Assembly: GCA_942486035.1 (NCBI GenBank)
Contig: CALNXK010000008.1
Coordinates: 1,422,001 to 1,486,000, forward strand
Source of the DNA: Porites lobata
Taxonomy: Eukaryota > Cnidaria > Anthozoa > Scleractinia > Poritidae
Length of the DNA: 64,000 bases
Reading direction: 5' to 3'
The position numbers were made by a program, and so were the translations under genes. Of this stretch, positions 22,125 through 34,600 are shown piece after piece. Each line of letters begins with the position of its first letter. Positions within the stretch are counted from its first letter, which is position 1. The notes under the pieces were generated by a model, which was not told the origin of the DNA, did not search any database, and saw nothing but the letters and a program-made list of their open reading frames with translations.

Positions 22125-22186
22125 ACGTGGCGTATTGGTAACGAAAAGGCCCAGGGTGCAGAAGATCCCGAGTTCGATTCCGGGTA
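22125..22186 (+). repeat. tRNA-like sequence, probably a SINE head or tRNA pseudogene
   Basis: An A-box-like TGGCGTATTGGTA (22129-22141) is followed 30 bases later by a B-box-like GTTCGATTCC (22172-22181) inside a CCCGA...CGGG T-arm-like hairpin. No acceptor stem pairs and the anticodon arm is poor, so it is not a functional tRNA. A tRNA-derived SINE promoter is the likeliest source. Confidence 0.45.
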
Positions 22187-22918
22187 AAAAACATTTTTCT
22201 CTTCCCTTTTTTTCTTTTCCTTTACGGTAAGTCTTCTTTTTAGTTATTGGAGTTTTGTTTCGTTTCTTTATTTAACTTAAGATTTTTAAATTTATAAATT
22301 TTCTTCCTTACTGCCTGATTTCCCTTTCAACTTCTTGCCGTTCTCCCCAAGTCCTTGGCGAGGTCCCGCGATTCACGTATTTCCAGTAAAAATATAAATC
22401 GATATTACTTTGCATGGCTCCGCTCAGGCTAAGCTGCATTTTGCAGCTAATTTGCATTTTGTTTAAACGCCTTTGTTGAAGTTCTCCATTACACCTTTTT
22501 TAAAATATTTTTTAAAACTTCAATAGTTTTTATTGAACATGTTTATTTGATGTGAATAGGGCACAAGTCAGCATGGTAGAAAAAGTCATGGTTTGACATT
22601 CTTGAACAAGGGCTATTAGTACAGTTTGTTGCTATCATCATAGAGGGTGGTAAGGGAAGTGGGGGGGGAGGTATTGATCGCGTTTCATGCAAAATAAAAT
22701 GGCCGTTTCATTTTTCACGGACAATAAATTCGGCTTTTCACGTTTCACGAGAAAAAAAAACGTTTTTATACGATCAGTTTTTCTTACTTTGGTTAAGAAC
22801 TACAGCCAAAGAACTGCTTTGTTCTATGTCCTCACCATTCTCCCGCTTCTTGTTCTTGGTGTTGTGAAAAGGAAACCAAGTTCTTTGTTTAGAAGTTGAG
22901 GCTCTGCACCACCTTCTT

Positions 22919-23074
22919 CTAATCATTGTCATCAGAGGAGTCGTCATCGTATTCAGAGAGCTGGTCTGCTTCAGAAATTACAGATGAAGATCCACCTCTT
23001 CTTTCATCATCTTGTGGCACTTCACTGTCACAGTTTACCGTGAATTCAACTCCAGATTCTCGTTTCACAGACAA
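22919..23074 (-). other. Short acidic open frame, unidentified
   Basis: It is a 51-codon frame ending EADQLSEYDDDSSDDND then TAG. The composition looks like the acidic tail of a real protein, but there is no upstream exon or domain. It may be a relic of a repeat, because CACGTTTCACGAG recurs on both sides of it (near 22740 and 23113). Confidence 0.2.
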
Positions 23075-23381
23075 TTATTATAAAAAATCACGGTTCTGGG
23101 CGACTACCAAAATCACGTTTCACGAGGAATATAACAAGCAATTAACGGTTCACGAAAATACCCTTTAATTGTAATGAATTCTTTTAAAAAGAGGAGGCTG
23201 ACCGAAAAATAAAACAGATAACAATGCCAAACTTTTCTTATCTTGTCCATCGGGTACACGTGCCAGGGCGTTCGTGATCCCTGAGTTGTACATAACCACG
23301 CAAACGCTACTCGATTCGAATCCTCGGCGGATTTTCACGGGACAAAAATGCATGCAGAAAACAACAAGCAATTGCCAAAGG

Positions 23382-25542
23382 AATGTTACTAGCTAAATGT
23401 CGTGGGTCGTAGGTAGTGGGTAAAGGTCGTGGGTGTGGCTGTGGATAAATGTCGTGGGTAAAAAAAGTATAGAAAAAACAAAAAGATAAAGTAAAAGTAA
23501 TCGAAAAAAGAAATAAATAGAAAAAAGTTGTAAAATATTTATGAAACGAAAATCTCCAACTCCTCGATTGCCCTTTTCGTCACGGCTTTCTCTTCGTCCT
23601 CCTCTCGATATTTCCTTAGCCACGTGGGACTTGGCTCCCCTTTCACACAATCACTGTATAACGGCCATTACATGTTGTCGATGAAGATTTATCCATACCT
23701 GAGCTATCGCCGCGGAATAAACGAAAATTATACATACAATTTGCACAAAGTATGGGACAGCTCTGACTCGCTGAATGGAAGTAGCTGCTCACTATTAATC
23801 TTTATTCGATCTGCAATTCAAATGATCAGCGGGGATTTTTTAACCTGATGGAATGCGATCACCGTGGGAAAGTGGAGGTGAAAAGGACAATTTTGAGGTA
23901 TTTCACATTTTTCGATAGAAGTCTTTCTTAAAGAAGTTTTAGGCTAGCTACTAGCTTACGAAGGAGCCACCTTCACGCTCAACCTTTCAAGTTCAGGCGA
24001 GACTGTATGTAAAATTTATTGCTGTACGTAAATATAATTTTCTCGATTTTTTTTTTTGGTTTTGTGTACAAAATCTTTGCTGTAACGATTCTAAATATCA
24101 TTTCTTAAACTGAGGGAACGCTTCCGTTACGAATGTTGCCTTCTTTGAGAGAAAGCAGTTCCGTCTCCAGTTTTACTATAGCTTACTTCAGGTTTATATA
24201 GTGTACAGAGTTCCTTTTATTTTAGTGTCCGTTTGTACTGAAGGATTCGCTTATTAGGGAGTTTAAGATACGGAGACTGCGGACTACGAACTACGGCTGG
24301 ACGAGCGTTGTCGTTTGTTTATAGCACTGGGTTGAGTCGTGCAAATAAAGAACGTTAAGATTCCACTACAGACGGCAGACTACGAGAGAAGAGGCGGAGA
24401 GGGAAACAACACGCAAAAATTTTCTTGTTTTCACCACAGTTCACAAAAATGCAAGTCAGTTTTGCATGTGATCTTATCTTTAGAACAATGAACAAGTTCT
24501 TCCATACTTGAAGGAAGCAATTACGTACAAGTCGATTCGCGTACAAGTTGATTCGCCTACAACTTTACTCCTTGTTCCATCACCGTAGCTCGGGTGAAAT
24601 TGGTAAACAAAGTTTTGGTTGCACAGGTTTTATTTTTTTCGCCCATGAATACTTATGTAAAATATTAAAGAAATAGACAGAAATAGTAATAGCTCATTTA
24701 TTAGATTTAGAAGATGGACTTCTTCGACTACTGATCTGATGTAGTTTGAAGTATTGAAATGCCCAGTTTCGATTGTCTCGAAGATGTTTACATCATTTTC
24801 ATTTAGCAAATGTGATACAAAAACTCGCATAAACAAAGGTCACACAAGTAGAAAGCCACACTAATCAGTTCGAACAAACATTGAAACTTTTCAAGTGTGA
24901 AGAGAAAGTAAATTACCTGCATGATTTCTCTTCTCCTCGGCCATCAATCGGAATTCTGCGTATAAACAGTTAAGCTTCTTTAAATATGAGCTTAGCTAGA
25001 TAAAAATGTAGTCACAACGGTGGATTAAAAGCGTAAATCTGAGCAGAAATTAGACACAACTTACATATTTCGTTTCCCTCTCACTTAAAGCAGGCAAATT
25101 GAACCTTTTTTTACGAAAAGACGAGATTCTTGAATTACCGAGACGACAAAATACGAGGAAAATGTTTTCCGTAGTCCCGACTACGCGAAACAGCTTAACA
25201 ACTCACCGTAGCCGCAGGACTACGCGGGAAAAATGAACAGTCACATGGTTTTGATCATGCGCAGTAGCATGTTTATCCGTAGCCGTAGTCCGTAGTCGGA
25301 GTATCTTAAACTCCCTATTTGCTTTGCTGACCGCGGGGAAGGAGAATAAGACTGCCATGTACGCGGAGATTTTCCCTTTATGAACTTCACAACTTTTTGC
25401 TTTTTAATTTTTTTTAATTTTTTTTATTTTTTTGGAGAACTTTTTTTTACGCACGACATTTACCCACACCCACACCCACAACCACGACCCACACCAACGA
25501 CCTCTACCTACTACCCACTATCCACGACATTTAGCTACACTC
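23382..25542. mobile_element. 2.2-kb inverted-repeat element with 10-bp direct flanks
   Basis: GCTAAATGTCGTGG near the left end is mirrored as CCACGACATTTAGC near the right end. Both arms carry degenerate GTCGTGGGT/GTAGTGGGT tandem units followed by an A/T-rich stretch. TTGCCAAAGG flanks it directly on both sides (23372-23381 and 25543-25552), compatible with a 10-bp MULE-type target duplication. The outermost few bases of the two ends differ. No transposase is visible. The element at 24257-25315 lies inside it. Confidence 0.65.
24257..25315. repeat. 1.06-kb TIR element with TA flanks
   Basis: The ends GGGAGTTTAAGATAC and GTATCTTAAACTCCC are perfect inverted 15-mers, continued by CGGACTAC-type units on both sides. 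TA lies directly outside each end. It is non-autonomous, and its termini resemble the MITE at 2145-2365 (GGGAGCTTAAG), so the two may share a transposase source. Confidence 0.75.
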
Positions 25543-25552
25543 TTGCCAAAGG

Positions 25553-26299
25553 TAACTTAATTTACTTCGCCAGCTAAACAACTAAGCTGAACAGGTCAAA
25601 TACCGGAAAAGTGCGGTTAAAATATACGGTACAATCTTTTTCTCGGAAAGAATAGGTCGTTAACTTAATCATTTTCTCATATAAAATAAGAACTAAATAA
25701 TATCCGTTGTCGGGATACAGTTCATATATGAATAAGCTATGTAATTATAACCCAGGGAAATTTATTAGGTTATCTCTTAGCGTCGATCCTCTTTAATAAG
25801 CTACACAGGGCCAGTTTATGGCGGCGAAGGGTAATGGTCTTACATCGCGTTTAAAACTGGGCATAGTTTCCAACCGTTTGCGCGTCAAATTGGGTAATGT
25901 TTTTTTTTTAACTTTCTAACATCATACAGGTTCTAGAATCAGAGAGTCCTCCATTCAGCGCTTGCGAACATTCAACACAATATTAACTCGTAACAAACTT
26001 GTAAAGGGCAGTTAACAGAGTCCTAAACTCTTTGTTGCATAAATATATGTTCTCTTTTCTAGCATAAATCGGCCAAAGACAAAAACATTCCAACACTTAA
26101 AACGCCAACTTCTGCGTTGTTTCTTGAAGGTGTGAGAATTGTTAGTCGCTATAAAGTTCATGAAAGGCCGATGATGAACTTAATTAAGTGAATTGTTATT
26201 GCAGTAGACCTCTTGCATTAATCAGGGTCTAACATACCAACATGTCCAGCATATTGGTTTTCAATTTAGTCTTAGCATTGAACTGAAATAAACCTTTGA
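25553..26299. other. Intergenic DNA downstream of the polycystin gene
   Basis: AT-rich sequence with no convincing open frame, repeat or RNA gene. Confidence 0.4.
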
Positions 26300-26613
26300 T
26301 TTATTTATTTTTATTCTATCATGCTAGCTTAACCCATTATAATGAATTAAAATTATTCTTTTTTAACAGTACAAGATACAAAGATTAAGCAGTCTAAATA
26401 CCAGTGTATTTTATCCTTTTTTATCATTTAAGTAACTCTCTATATTTTTCACCTTACAATTTAATTACCATATATGACTTCAAGGTTATCTCTATCGGCA
26501 GTCAAGGTAACTTTGAGACTGGCCTTAAAGTATTTTCTGACATTTTTAAGGTTAAAGGCTACTCGGTCTTTTCAGCGAGCGTCGTTATAGCTTCTACCCG
26601 CCGCTACCAGAAT
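26300..26613 (-). other. Probable 3' UTR of the polycystin gene with AATAAA signals
   Basis: On the minus strand the stop codon is followed, about 300 bases on, by overlapping AATAAA hexamers (26300-26313). This is a plausible cleavage and polyadenylation site. Transcript evidence is not available. Confidence 0.5.
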
Positions 26614-28646
26614 TTATACAAAACTTTCGGGGAGATCATCCACCACCGTGCTGTTTATCGTGCTGGTAGACATCAAATCAGGAGTTGAGTGTTCTTCAAG
26701 ACGTACTCTATCAAATGTACATTCCTCGTCTCTACTTCTCAAATCAGCCTTATTGTCTACGAGAGGAAAAGGCTTTGATGAAGTCCTTTGTTTCTCAGTG
26801 AGATGATCAGGCTCTGCTTGTCTTTCCCAGATTGTCGGAAAGTAAGGGATGATATTTTCCTCGTTGAATTCGGCATTCATTTCCTCAATGCGTTCGATTA
26901 AAGGACCGCTGATTAGAGGCTCAATATTTGCAGTTCTTTTTCTCGTGCGAAAGCGGTCATTGGGAAACTCTTGCCTTTCCCAAATGTTACTGAAAAAAGA
27001 GTAACGATTATAGCCATAACTACGAGGATCCAGAACTGAATCTTCACAAGAACATATCGCCTCTTTGTTTAAGTCATTGAGATTTGTGTCACACGGAGAT
27101 GGTGGTTCGTTAAGAACTGAGATTGAACGACGCAATTCCGCTCCAATTTCGGACAAGCTTTGCTTTACATCGTCCAAATTGGAAGCCAAGTCTTCTTCGC
27201 TATCAGTTAAGTCTTCCATAGAAGCAATAAGGGCTAACTGCGGTTTAGCACCACACAACTCAATGCCGTCATCAACGTTTTCTTCAAACACTTGGTAGGA
27301 TTCTTCAATTGGTACTTTCTCGTACCCTTCAACCAGACCCATTTTCGGCCTCTTAGCCCGTGCCATGGTAACCATTTTCTTGAAAAAGGCGACCAGGTCG
27401 TCACTGACGTACCCGACCTTTGTTTCACAGTATGTTTTCATAAACTCGCCGAGTTCTGCATCTGCGAAAGCATGCCCCTCAAAGTCTTTAACCTCTTCGT
27501 ACGATTCGTTAAGTATTGCAAGAAACATATTCAACATGATCATCGACATGCTTAACATGAAACAAAACACAAACAGAGGTCCTACAATTTTGCTGGCATG
27601 TTTGAGCTCGTGGAAGTGTGTTTCGCCTCCCAAGATCATCTGACAGACCGAACGCATGGATTGAAAGAACGATGAGTAAGTTGATACGCTTGGTCCAAAC
27701 ACAAGAACACCCATTTGAGTATATGCCAGAATAATTCCTACGAATACGCAAAAAAATGACAAGAGATGACCTACAGATTTCTGTATGGTGGCAGTCATTT
27801 GACAGATGTGACGGTTAAAGCGAATAAGTCTGAGAAATTTCATTGTGACGATGAAAATGACGAAAGCCAACAAATAGATCTCGAGTTCGGACCATAACAC
27901 AATATAATCAGTGCTGGAAGTCTCAAACGGGTTTGCCTGGATACGCTTAATGTACTCACTTGTGTACATTTCTTTGAAAAAGAACATTACAACCGCTGCC
28001 ACTGCTCCAAATATCTGTAGCAGCTCCATCCAGTTCCAAAACTGAGCAAAATAAAAACATTTTTGACGATAAATTTTTCCAATTTCAGCAAAAAAGAAAA
28101 ATAAAATAACCAACATCAGAAGGAGCTGGCACAGCTGGTAAAAAGATTTAAAGGCAGGATCTGGCGAAGCATATATCGTCAAGGTTGCAATTTTTGTCAC
28201 GGTATTGTACCCTCCCGTAGACAAGCGCTCAAACAAGTACCTCACGACGCTAAATAGCGATGTCGCTGGTTGATGGATTGTAAATTCAACGAACACTGCA
28301 GCAGTCATGTCATTTATCCAGTTGTTTTTCTCCAAGTTGCGCAACACTTCCAGAGCGGACTTTGCGTTGTAGCCAAGGTCCGCAATGAACCCGCCGCCGC
28401 CATAAACACTTTGTAATCCTTGCCAAGAGAGTGTGGTTAAATTCTTCGCTGTTCGGTACCGCCATGGCCTTGGACACATATCTTGCAGTTCAAACACAGA
28501 CAGTAACTGGCTGGTGTTATCCAAAGGGATCCAACCGGGTTGGTTGTAAAGAGTCAAGTCAGCCACTTCGTCATTATAGAGTGATAAACAACGTTGGAAA
28601 TTATGGGCCAATTCTGGATTTGTGGCTTCCATGATACATCTTTCCT
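26614..28646 (-). CDS. Polycystin-like last exon: polycystin domain, TM7-TM11 pore and cytosolic tail
   Basis: The acceptor is gttgttgttcatag; the frame runs 677 codons to TAA (26614-26616). It encodes YGGGGFIADLGYN, then five membrane segments (FYQLCQLLLMLVILFFFF, MELLQIFGAVAAVVMFFF, EIYLLAFVIFIVTMKFLRLI, LLSFFCVFVGIILAYTQMG, LFVFCFMLSMSMIMLNMFLA). The pore loop reads MILGGETHF where PKD2 channels have L-G-D. The tail has a coiled-coil candidate (LASNLDDVKQSLSEIGAELR) and two IWERQ motifs. Confidence 0.95.
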
Positions 28647-31600
28647 CTATGAACAACAACAAAAAAGCAGTAAATGTGCATTGCTCACTCTTTAGCAGTC
28701 TATTAAGGAAACAATTAAAACAAAGATTAAACTTGGGAGTCTCTGTAAAATGCATAACCGCTGTTTTTCTAGCTTCGAGGTGAAACCGTGTTAACAGTTT
28801 TCCTTTTCCCACCGGCAATATTCTGTGAGAAAATGAAGCTTCCCTATGCCAGTCTTTAATAAAACTGAAGTTCAATATTTCTTTTTGCCAGCAGGTAGAA
28901 AGGAAATTTATGCATTTTTCGACTTGGACATTTACTAATTGTAGTGCTGAAACTGTTAAATGCGAGTAAAGTTTAAAGGAGAAAAGCGCATGCTTCATAT
29001 TGTAAGGATTGCCACTGTCGTATCGTAAGGATTGCCACATTTGGTGTGCAAAAAAGTAATTTTCTTGCACAAAAAAAAAATTCTTATAAAACACCAATAC
29101 CGTATTTAGTCGAAGAACCGCGGCACTTATTAAAATTTTCATGCCTCAAATGCGGTGCTTACTTACGGGCGGCGTTTATTTGAAAGTTGGACGCGACAAA
29201 GAATTTATTCAACGACGACATTGTTATTAACCTAACAGAATTAACGTCTTTTGACTTCGACTGTATCTGGGCCTCGGCATTTATTCGGGGGAGGCGTTCA
29301 TTAACTTTTTTATCCCAAATGAGGCTCTTATTCGAGGGTGGCGTTTATTCGAGTAAATACGGCATCTTGTGTCTAACAGTAGTAAGTAGATCTTCACTGA
29401 AATCCGATCATATGCTACTATAGTCCGCGGCAAGATACTTTATTCACCATTTTTGTGCAATCGTAAATTCACATCTTTATTTATTATGCTTTACTGTCTA
29501 CGAACCCTAATTTATTATATAAACACCAATGAAATACCAGGTGAGCTTTCGCGCAAAAACTTGATATCTTCACATGTGAAAATATCACCTTTGCTATGGC
29601 TACATAAAAAATCGCGCCTTTCACACCAAAGACCATTTGAGTGAAATGGTTTGGTATTTCATTGGCGTTTATATATTTAATAGAACATTACATGGCCGCT
29701 TGGAGATACGAAATTTCTTTTGTCGTGTTGAAAATATTTTTCAACACTCGAAGAGAAATTTCGTACCTCCGCGCGGCCATGTAATATCCTCTATATACAG
29801 GGCCGGGTTGTTCAAAGCTAGGTTAAGATAACCCAGGGTTAATGCGAAATATGAATTCAGATATGAAAGCTTAAAAAGTAAATTCAGTTTAATTCTCTTT
29901 GTTGACAAGTTGATGATTGGATGCTCTTAAAAATAACAGAGAAAACTCTCCGAGAAAATGCTTTTGAACAAAAGGAAAAGAAACTCGGGTTAAATTTAAC
30001 CCTTGGTTAAGCACTAATCGGCCTTCGAAAAACTGGGCCCAGGTTTTTTCTTAGGATACCTTCACACGGCACCGGACGAATTTTCGAGCAGTTGAAATTC
30101 GTGCGTTTAGGTGGTCCGTTTACACGGAACCACCTTATATAAACGGTACAAAAACTTAGATGCTTAGCCGTTCAAACCTCCTTGTGAATAGAGCGAAAAT
30201 ATTGAATGGTCCCGTGTGAAAATAGTTTCCCGTAAAATTCCCAGCCGGTCGAAACTTCGTTCGTTCCCGTGTGAACGAAACTTAAATGTAAGTAATAAAG
30301 TGACTGGCATGGAACTCACCAGGTCTGATACGAGCTTGTCGGAGCCGAGGCATTCCTACCATAAAGGTTTCTCTGTTGCTAAGGAAACCCTCCTCGTATT
30401 CGAAACGATCGCCGTTGTACCACTGTGTGTGATAGAGGCCTGGAATGAGGACATTCCTCGTCCATGTCCAGAAGGCCGGTGGACTGTTTACCTTATGGAG
30501 AAAGAAAACAGAGAATCCTTACGATAGTGAAGAAAAAACAGACCACGTATAGAGTTCCTAATTAATTTACGCTTGGATTGCACTTGACAAGATAACCATA
30601 GCGCATGATAATAACTTTGTAGCAGTGGACAGAGTTCACTCTGTTGACATAATTAATGATCACTGCAAGTCATTTGAAATTCAAATCGAGGTATACTAAC
30701 GTGATGTGGCTAAAAAGGCTTAGTTTTTTTAGCGGTATAACAGTACTCTTTACCTTTTCAAAGCCACTAAACATGTTCTCCAAGCCGGCAGTCAGCTGAA
30801 ACCTGGTAGGTTTTCTATTTCCATAGCACACCACCATGAGAAGAGCAATAAACACAAAGAAGAAAGTCATTTCAACAATAGTTCTAAACATTTCCAAGAC
30901 CTTCGTTTGAAATTCGCGGGCTTTTTTGAGCGCCTCTCCGGCAGGTGGTTCTACTTGGCTACCTTTCCCGCCACTTTTCATCGACGAGCCGAGAACCAAG
31001 TCCTGCTCAGGAGGCTTTCTGATAATGAGAGACAACAGTGACGCAATAAGAACCACTTTTATAGGTTGTGTGATAACAACATCTTGGAAGAATGACACCA
31101 TGATAGATGTGAGCCATTGGTTTGAAGTCTCAGCCCCCCACATCATGCTGTAGAACACTGTGAACGCAGCAGATGCCAGGGAAGTCAAGATACAAAGCAT
31201 CCAGCCGACGTACACGAAAAAATGAGGCAAACATCCAGGTGTTTTTTGGTTTGCCCCAATTGCATCCGCAGGGAGAGGGTACTTGATGTTCTTAAAGATA
31301 GTTACTACCAGGACATTTACAGGAATAGCAATAAGACTACTCTGAATGCCAATTTTGATTTGTATCCAGCTTAACTTGATTGGTCCTAACTGGAACGTGT
31401 CTTCTGGGGGGTTATTAAATTGATAAAACATTGCATTTGTTATCAAAGTGGCAAATAAAATTGACAAACAACAAGTTAAGCGCTGACAACGGGTGAATGT
31501 GTTATGCGGAGGCCTGGTAAAGACCGATAACCACAAATGACCATCACCCAAGCTCCGCGAGGTTCTGGAATAAAATAGGTTTTTGAATCCTGAGAGTTCT

Positions 31601-34600
31601 CTTTTATCGGCAGCTTTTAGTTCCACTTCTATCTGCCCAGTACCTTTATCCAGTGCAAGCCATCGGTTCCCCAGGAAATGCCATTTGTCTCCAGTCTGAG
31701 AATCAATAATTTTAACCTGTGAGAAAAACCACGCAGGACTCTTCCCACTGTTGTCGTGCCAGATTTTAATCTTTACTAGGTTACCCAACGACTCCGGTAA
31801 AGATAAAGTAAAGTTGTTAATGCTTCCACGAGCAAAGAAAATTTTGTTAAGTTCTGGATCTGATAAGGGTAAAGCTGGGGTCACGCCTTGCTCTCCATAG
31901 ATGATCAGTCCTATGTTTGCTGTCGTCCCATAACCCTTCCACATTCCAGTTTGAACGGAAATTTCATACAAGTAGCCTCCTTCCGTGTTATCCGCCAGAT
32001 AAACGTTAGCCACAACCTAGAAATAAGATAAAGGTTAATTGCGATCCAATTTTTTTGAAAAGTCACTAGAATTAACCCATCTTCTGCTTAGATTTTTATA
32101 CGTTCCTTGACCTTCTTTTCAAAAACTAATATTTAGGAAGTGATAAGGAGAACAAATTCAAGAATAACAATCGCTGGTGAATAACGTTTTCTTTAGTATG
32201 ACACTGGTGACAGGATTACACTCATCAAAATTGGCTGTCTTTCACATCTTGCAGAAAAGTATTACTTTATACTGGACTGTTATCTAACAGCTTTGCCTTG
32301 ATCACCAAAAAGGTTCACTGGACGAAAAAAACAGATTTGCACAAATTTGCACATGGCAAATATGTCGTTAAGATACAAAAACTAAGGAGTAAGTCTGGGG
32401 CAAAGATGATTAATGCCACATTTGCATACCATTTTATACGGGGTGTACATAGGTACGGCAAATGTGCCATTACCCTGTTTGCCCCGGATGTACTCCTCAC
32501 TTTTTGCATTTTTGCGATATACAAGTATTTGCTAAGAACAAATTTGTGCAAATCCATTTTTTCTCCAGCGGTTGGTACATAGGGAAAATAAGATCAAACG
32601 TACCTTCATTTCGTCCTTTCTGTCAGCTTTTCTAGCGAAAACCAACCCAACAAAATAGAGTCCAAATATGGAACAAACAGTGGCGAGAACGACAAAGTTT
32701 CCGGACTCTGCCAGGTTACCAAACTCAGCCCAAACCTTGTCAAAATCGATGGGGTTTGGAGCAACAAAAAAATCCCCACCAAACGCGGACAAATGAGTGC
32801 ATAGACAGTGGAGGTTGTCGGGTACCGTCTTTGGACCAACCTGTTGTGAATGATAACAACTTAAGCCATTCATCTATGAATAGGGTTTAGTCACCATCAA
32901 GGACAGTCATTTTGTCCGTCACTTTCAAACACCCTTCCTTCTTCTCAAAATCCTTATGCAAGCTTTATATAAACTTTATATAAAAAAATAATAGTCATGA
33001 GGTAAAAAGGGGTAAATATTTTCAATGGGGCCTTAAGAAAGTTTTACATCATGTATGAAAATATATATAGTTACAACACAAAGAGACGAGGTCTAGAAAT
33101 ATACGAAAATTTACTGAAAAACGAGTCTCAACTAACACCACGGGACTGCAGCTAGCAAGAATAGTTTCCTCTACTTTCACACATATATACATACCGTACA
33201 TCCATCACCTGTCCATGCCTGCCTGTTTTCTGACCAGTATAAACAATTTGCCGCCGTCACAGACAAAGTGTAGTTCACGTCTGTGCTATTGTCATACTGT
33301 GGAATAACAATCCTAGGAGTGGGGGGAGGGGTCGTTGGGGGATCTTTAACGCCAATGCAAGAACGTTTCTGCCTGCCTCCGTGACTTCCACAGTCCCTTC
33401 TAACCCGAAGATCGACTTCGTCAACTTCCATCTCTGAGAATCCGGTACTAGCAGATTCTGTTTCCAGCTCAGGGTATCTTATCGCGATATAGTGGACACC
33501 AATGTGGCCTGTGACTGCGCTGCTTATTACAAATACGTAAGCCTCCTCACTACAGTTTAGTCCAGTCCCATTATCTTTGCAGTATTTAATATCTGGGATG
33601 ATGGCACTGAAACTGTAATGTTCGACTGTTTGACGCTTTTTGTAGCTTACGTACACTTCAAGGGATTTACCCTCCTCTGGTTTGATTTCAATGAACACTG
33701 ACAAACTCTTCGATGGGATTACAACTTGGTGGTACCTGATTAAAGAGAAGAAATGTCCTTTTCAAATACGTTTATAGTCGGTGTTAGAGTTTGGGCTGAG
33801 GCGATTTTAAGTGGCCCCACTATGTTTATGCTACTGAGCATAGGCTTTTGAGATCAACATTTGGCTCCCCAATCATCAACTAGTGTTTAAACTTTAAATA
33901 GTCTAGTCCCCGAAATCGAACAGGAGGTTGTATGAAATTTCAGGGCAAACCACTGGTTAGATAGATGCAATTTAGAACACAGGTTTCCAATCCCTTATTT
34001 AAATTAAACAAGTAATAATCTAAAACGTGGAAAAACACATTTCCTTCGTTTACCTCAAGTTATTTTCACCATCGCTTGGCTTTGCAAAGTACACTGGTTT
34101 GGTAGTGTTGGTACTGTTGCCCTTATCTTCACGTCTTTTCTTCTGAGGTATAAAAAGTTCCACTGGTTTTGAAAGTCCAGACACTTCCAATGTTTCTCCA
34201 TCCGCGGCTTTTAACGAAAAATCGATTACTGAGGACTTAATGCTTTTGGAAGTTGCGTCCCATGTGTAGGGATTGTCCTTAAACGCCAGCATCTAGAAAA
34301 ATCGAAAATTTTTTTGAGAAGCAGCTACCAGCCCACTGGATTGCATGCTAGTTGATGATAGTATTGTAGTGCCAAACCCCCTGATGTATTTAAAAGGAGA
34401 CTGAGAAGCAGCAAGGGCCATAGTTTCTCAACTACCCAAATTACAAAGACAGTGGCAACAAGGCTTCAAACTACCACCGACATAGTACGAACCACTAGGC
34501 CAAGGCGACTCAAAACGCATAAAAAACTGAAGTTCACATTAGTAAAAATAATAATTTAAAATTTCATTACGAGTCGTCTACTTGCGGTCTAATATTGCAT

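Noticed and set aside
22125..22186. A functional tRNA gene
   Set aside because: No acceptor stem or anticodon arm of normal length can be formed; only the A-box and B-box-like words and part of the T arm are present.
28647..29142. A longer N-terminal extension of the polycystin channel frame, open to an ATG at 29142
   Set aside because: A strong acceptor (gttgttgttcatag) at 28647 joins in phase with the exon at 30320-30491, which carries the essential F-W-x-W and L-I-P-G-L-Y motifs. The extension has no polycystin-like sequence and is intron.
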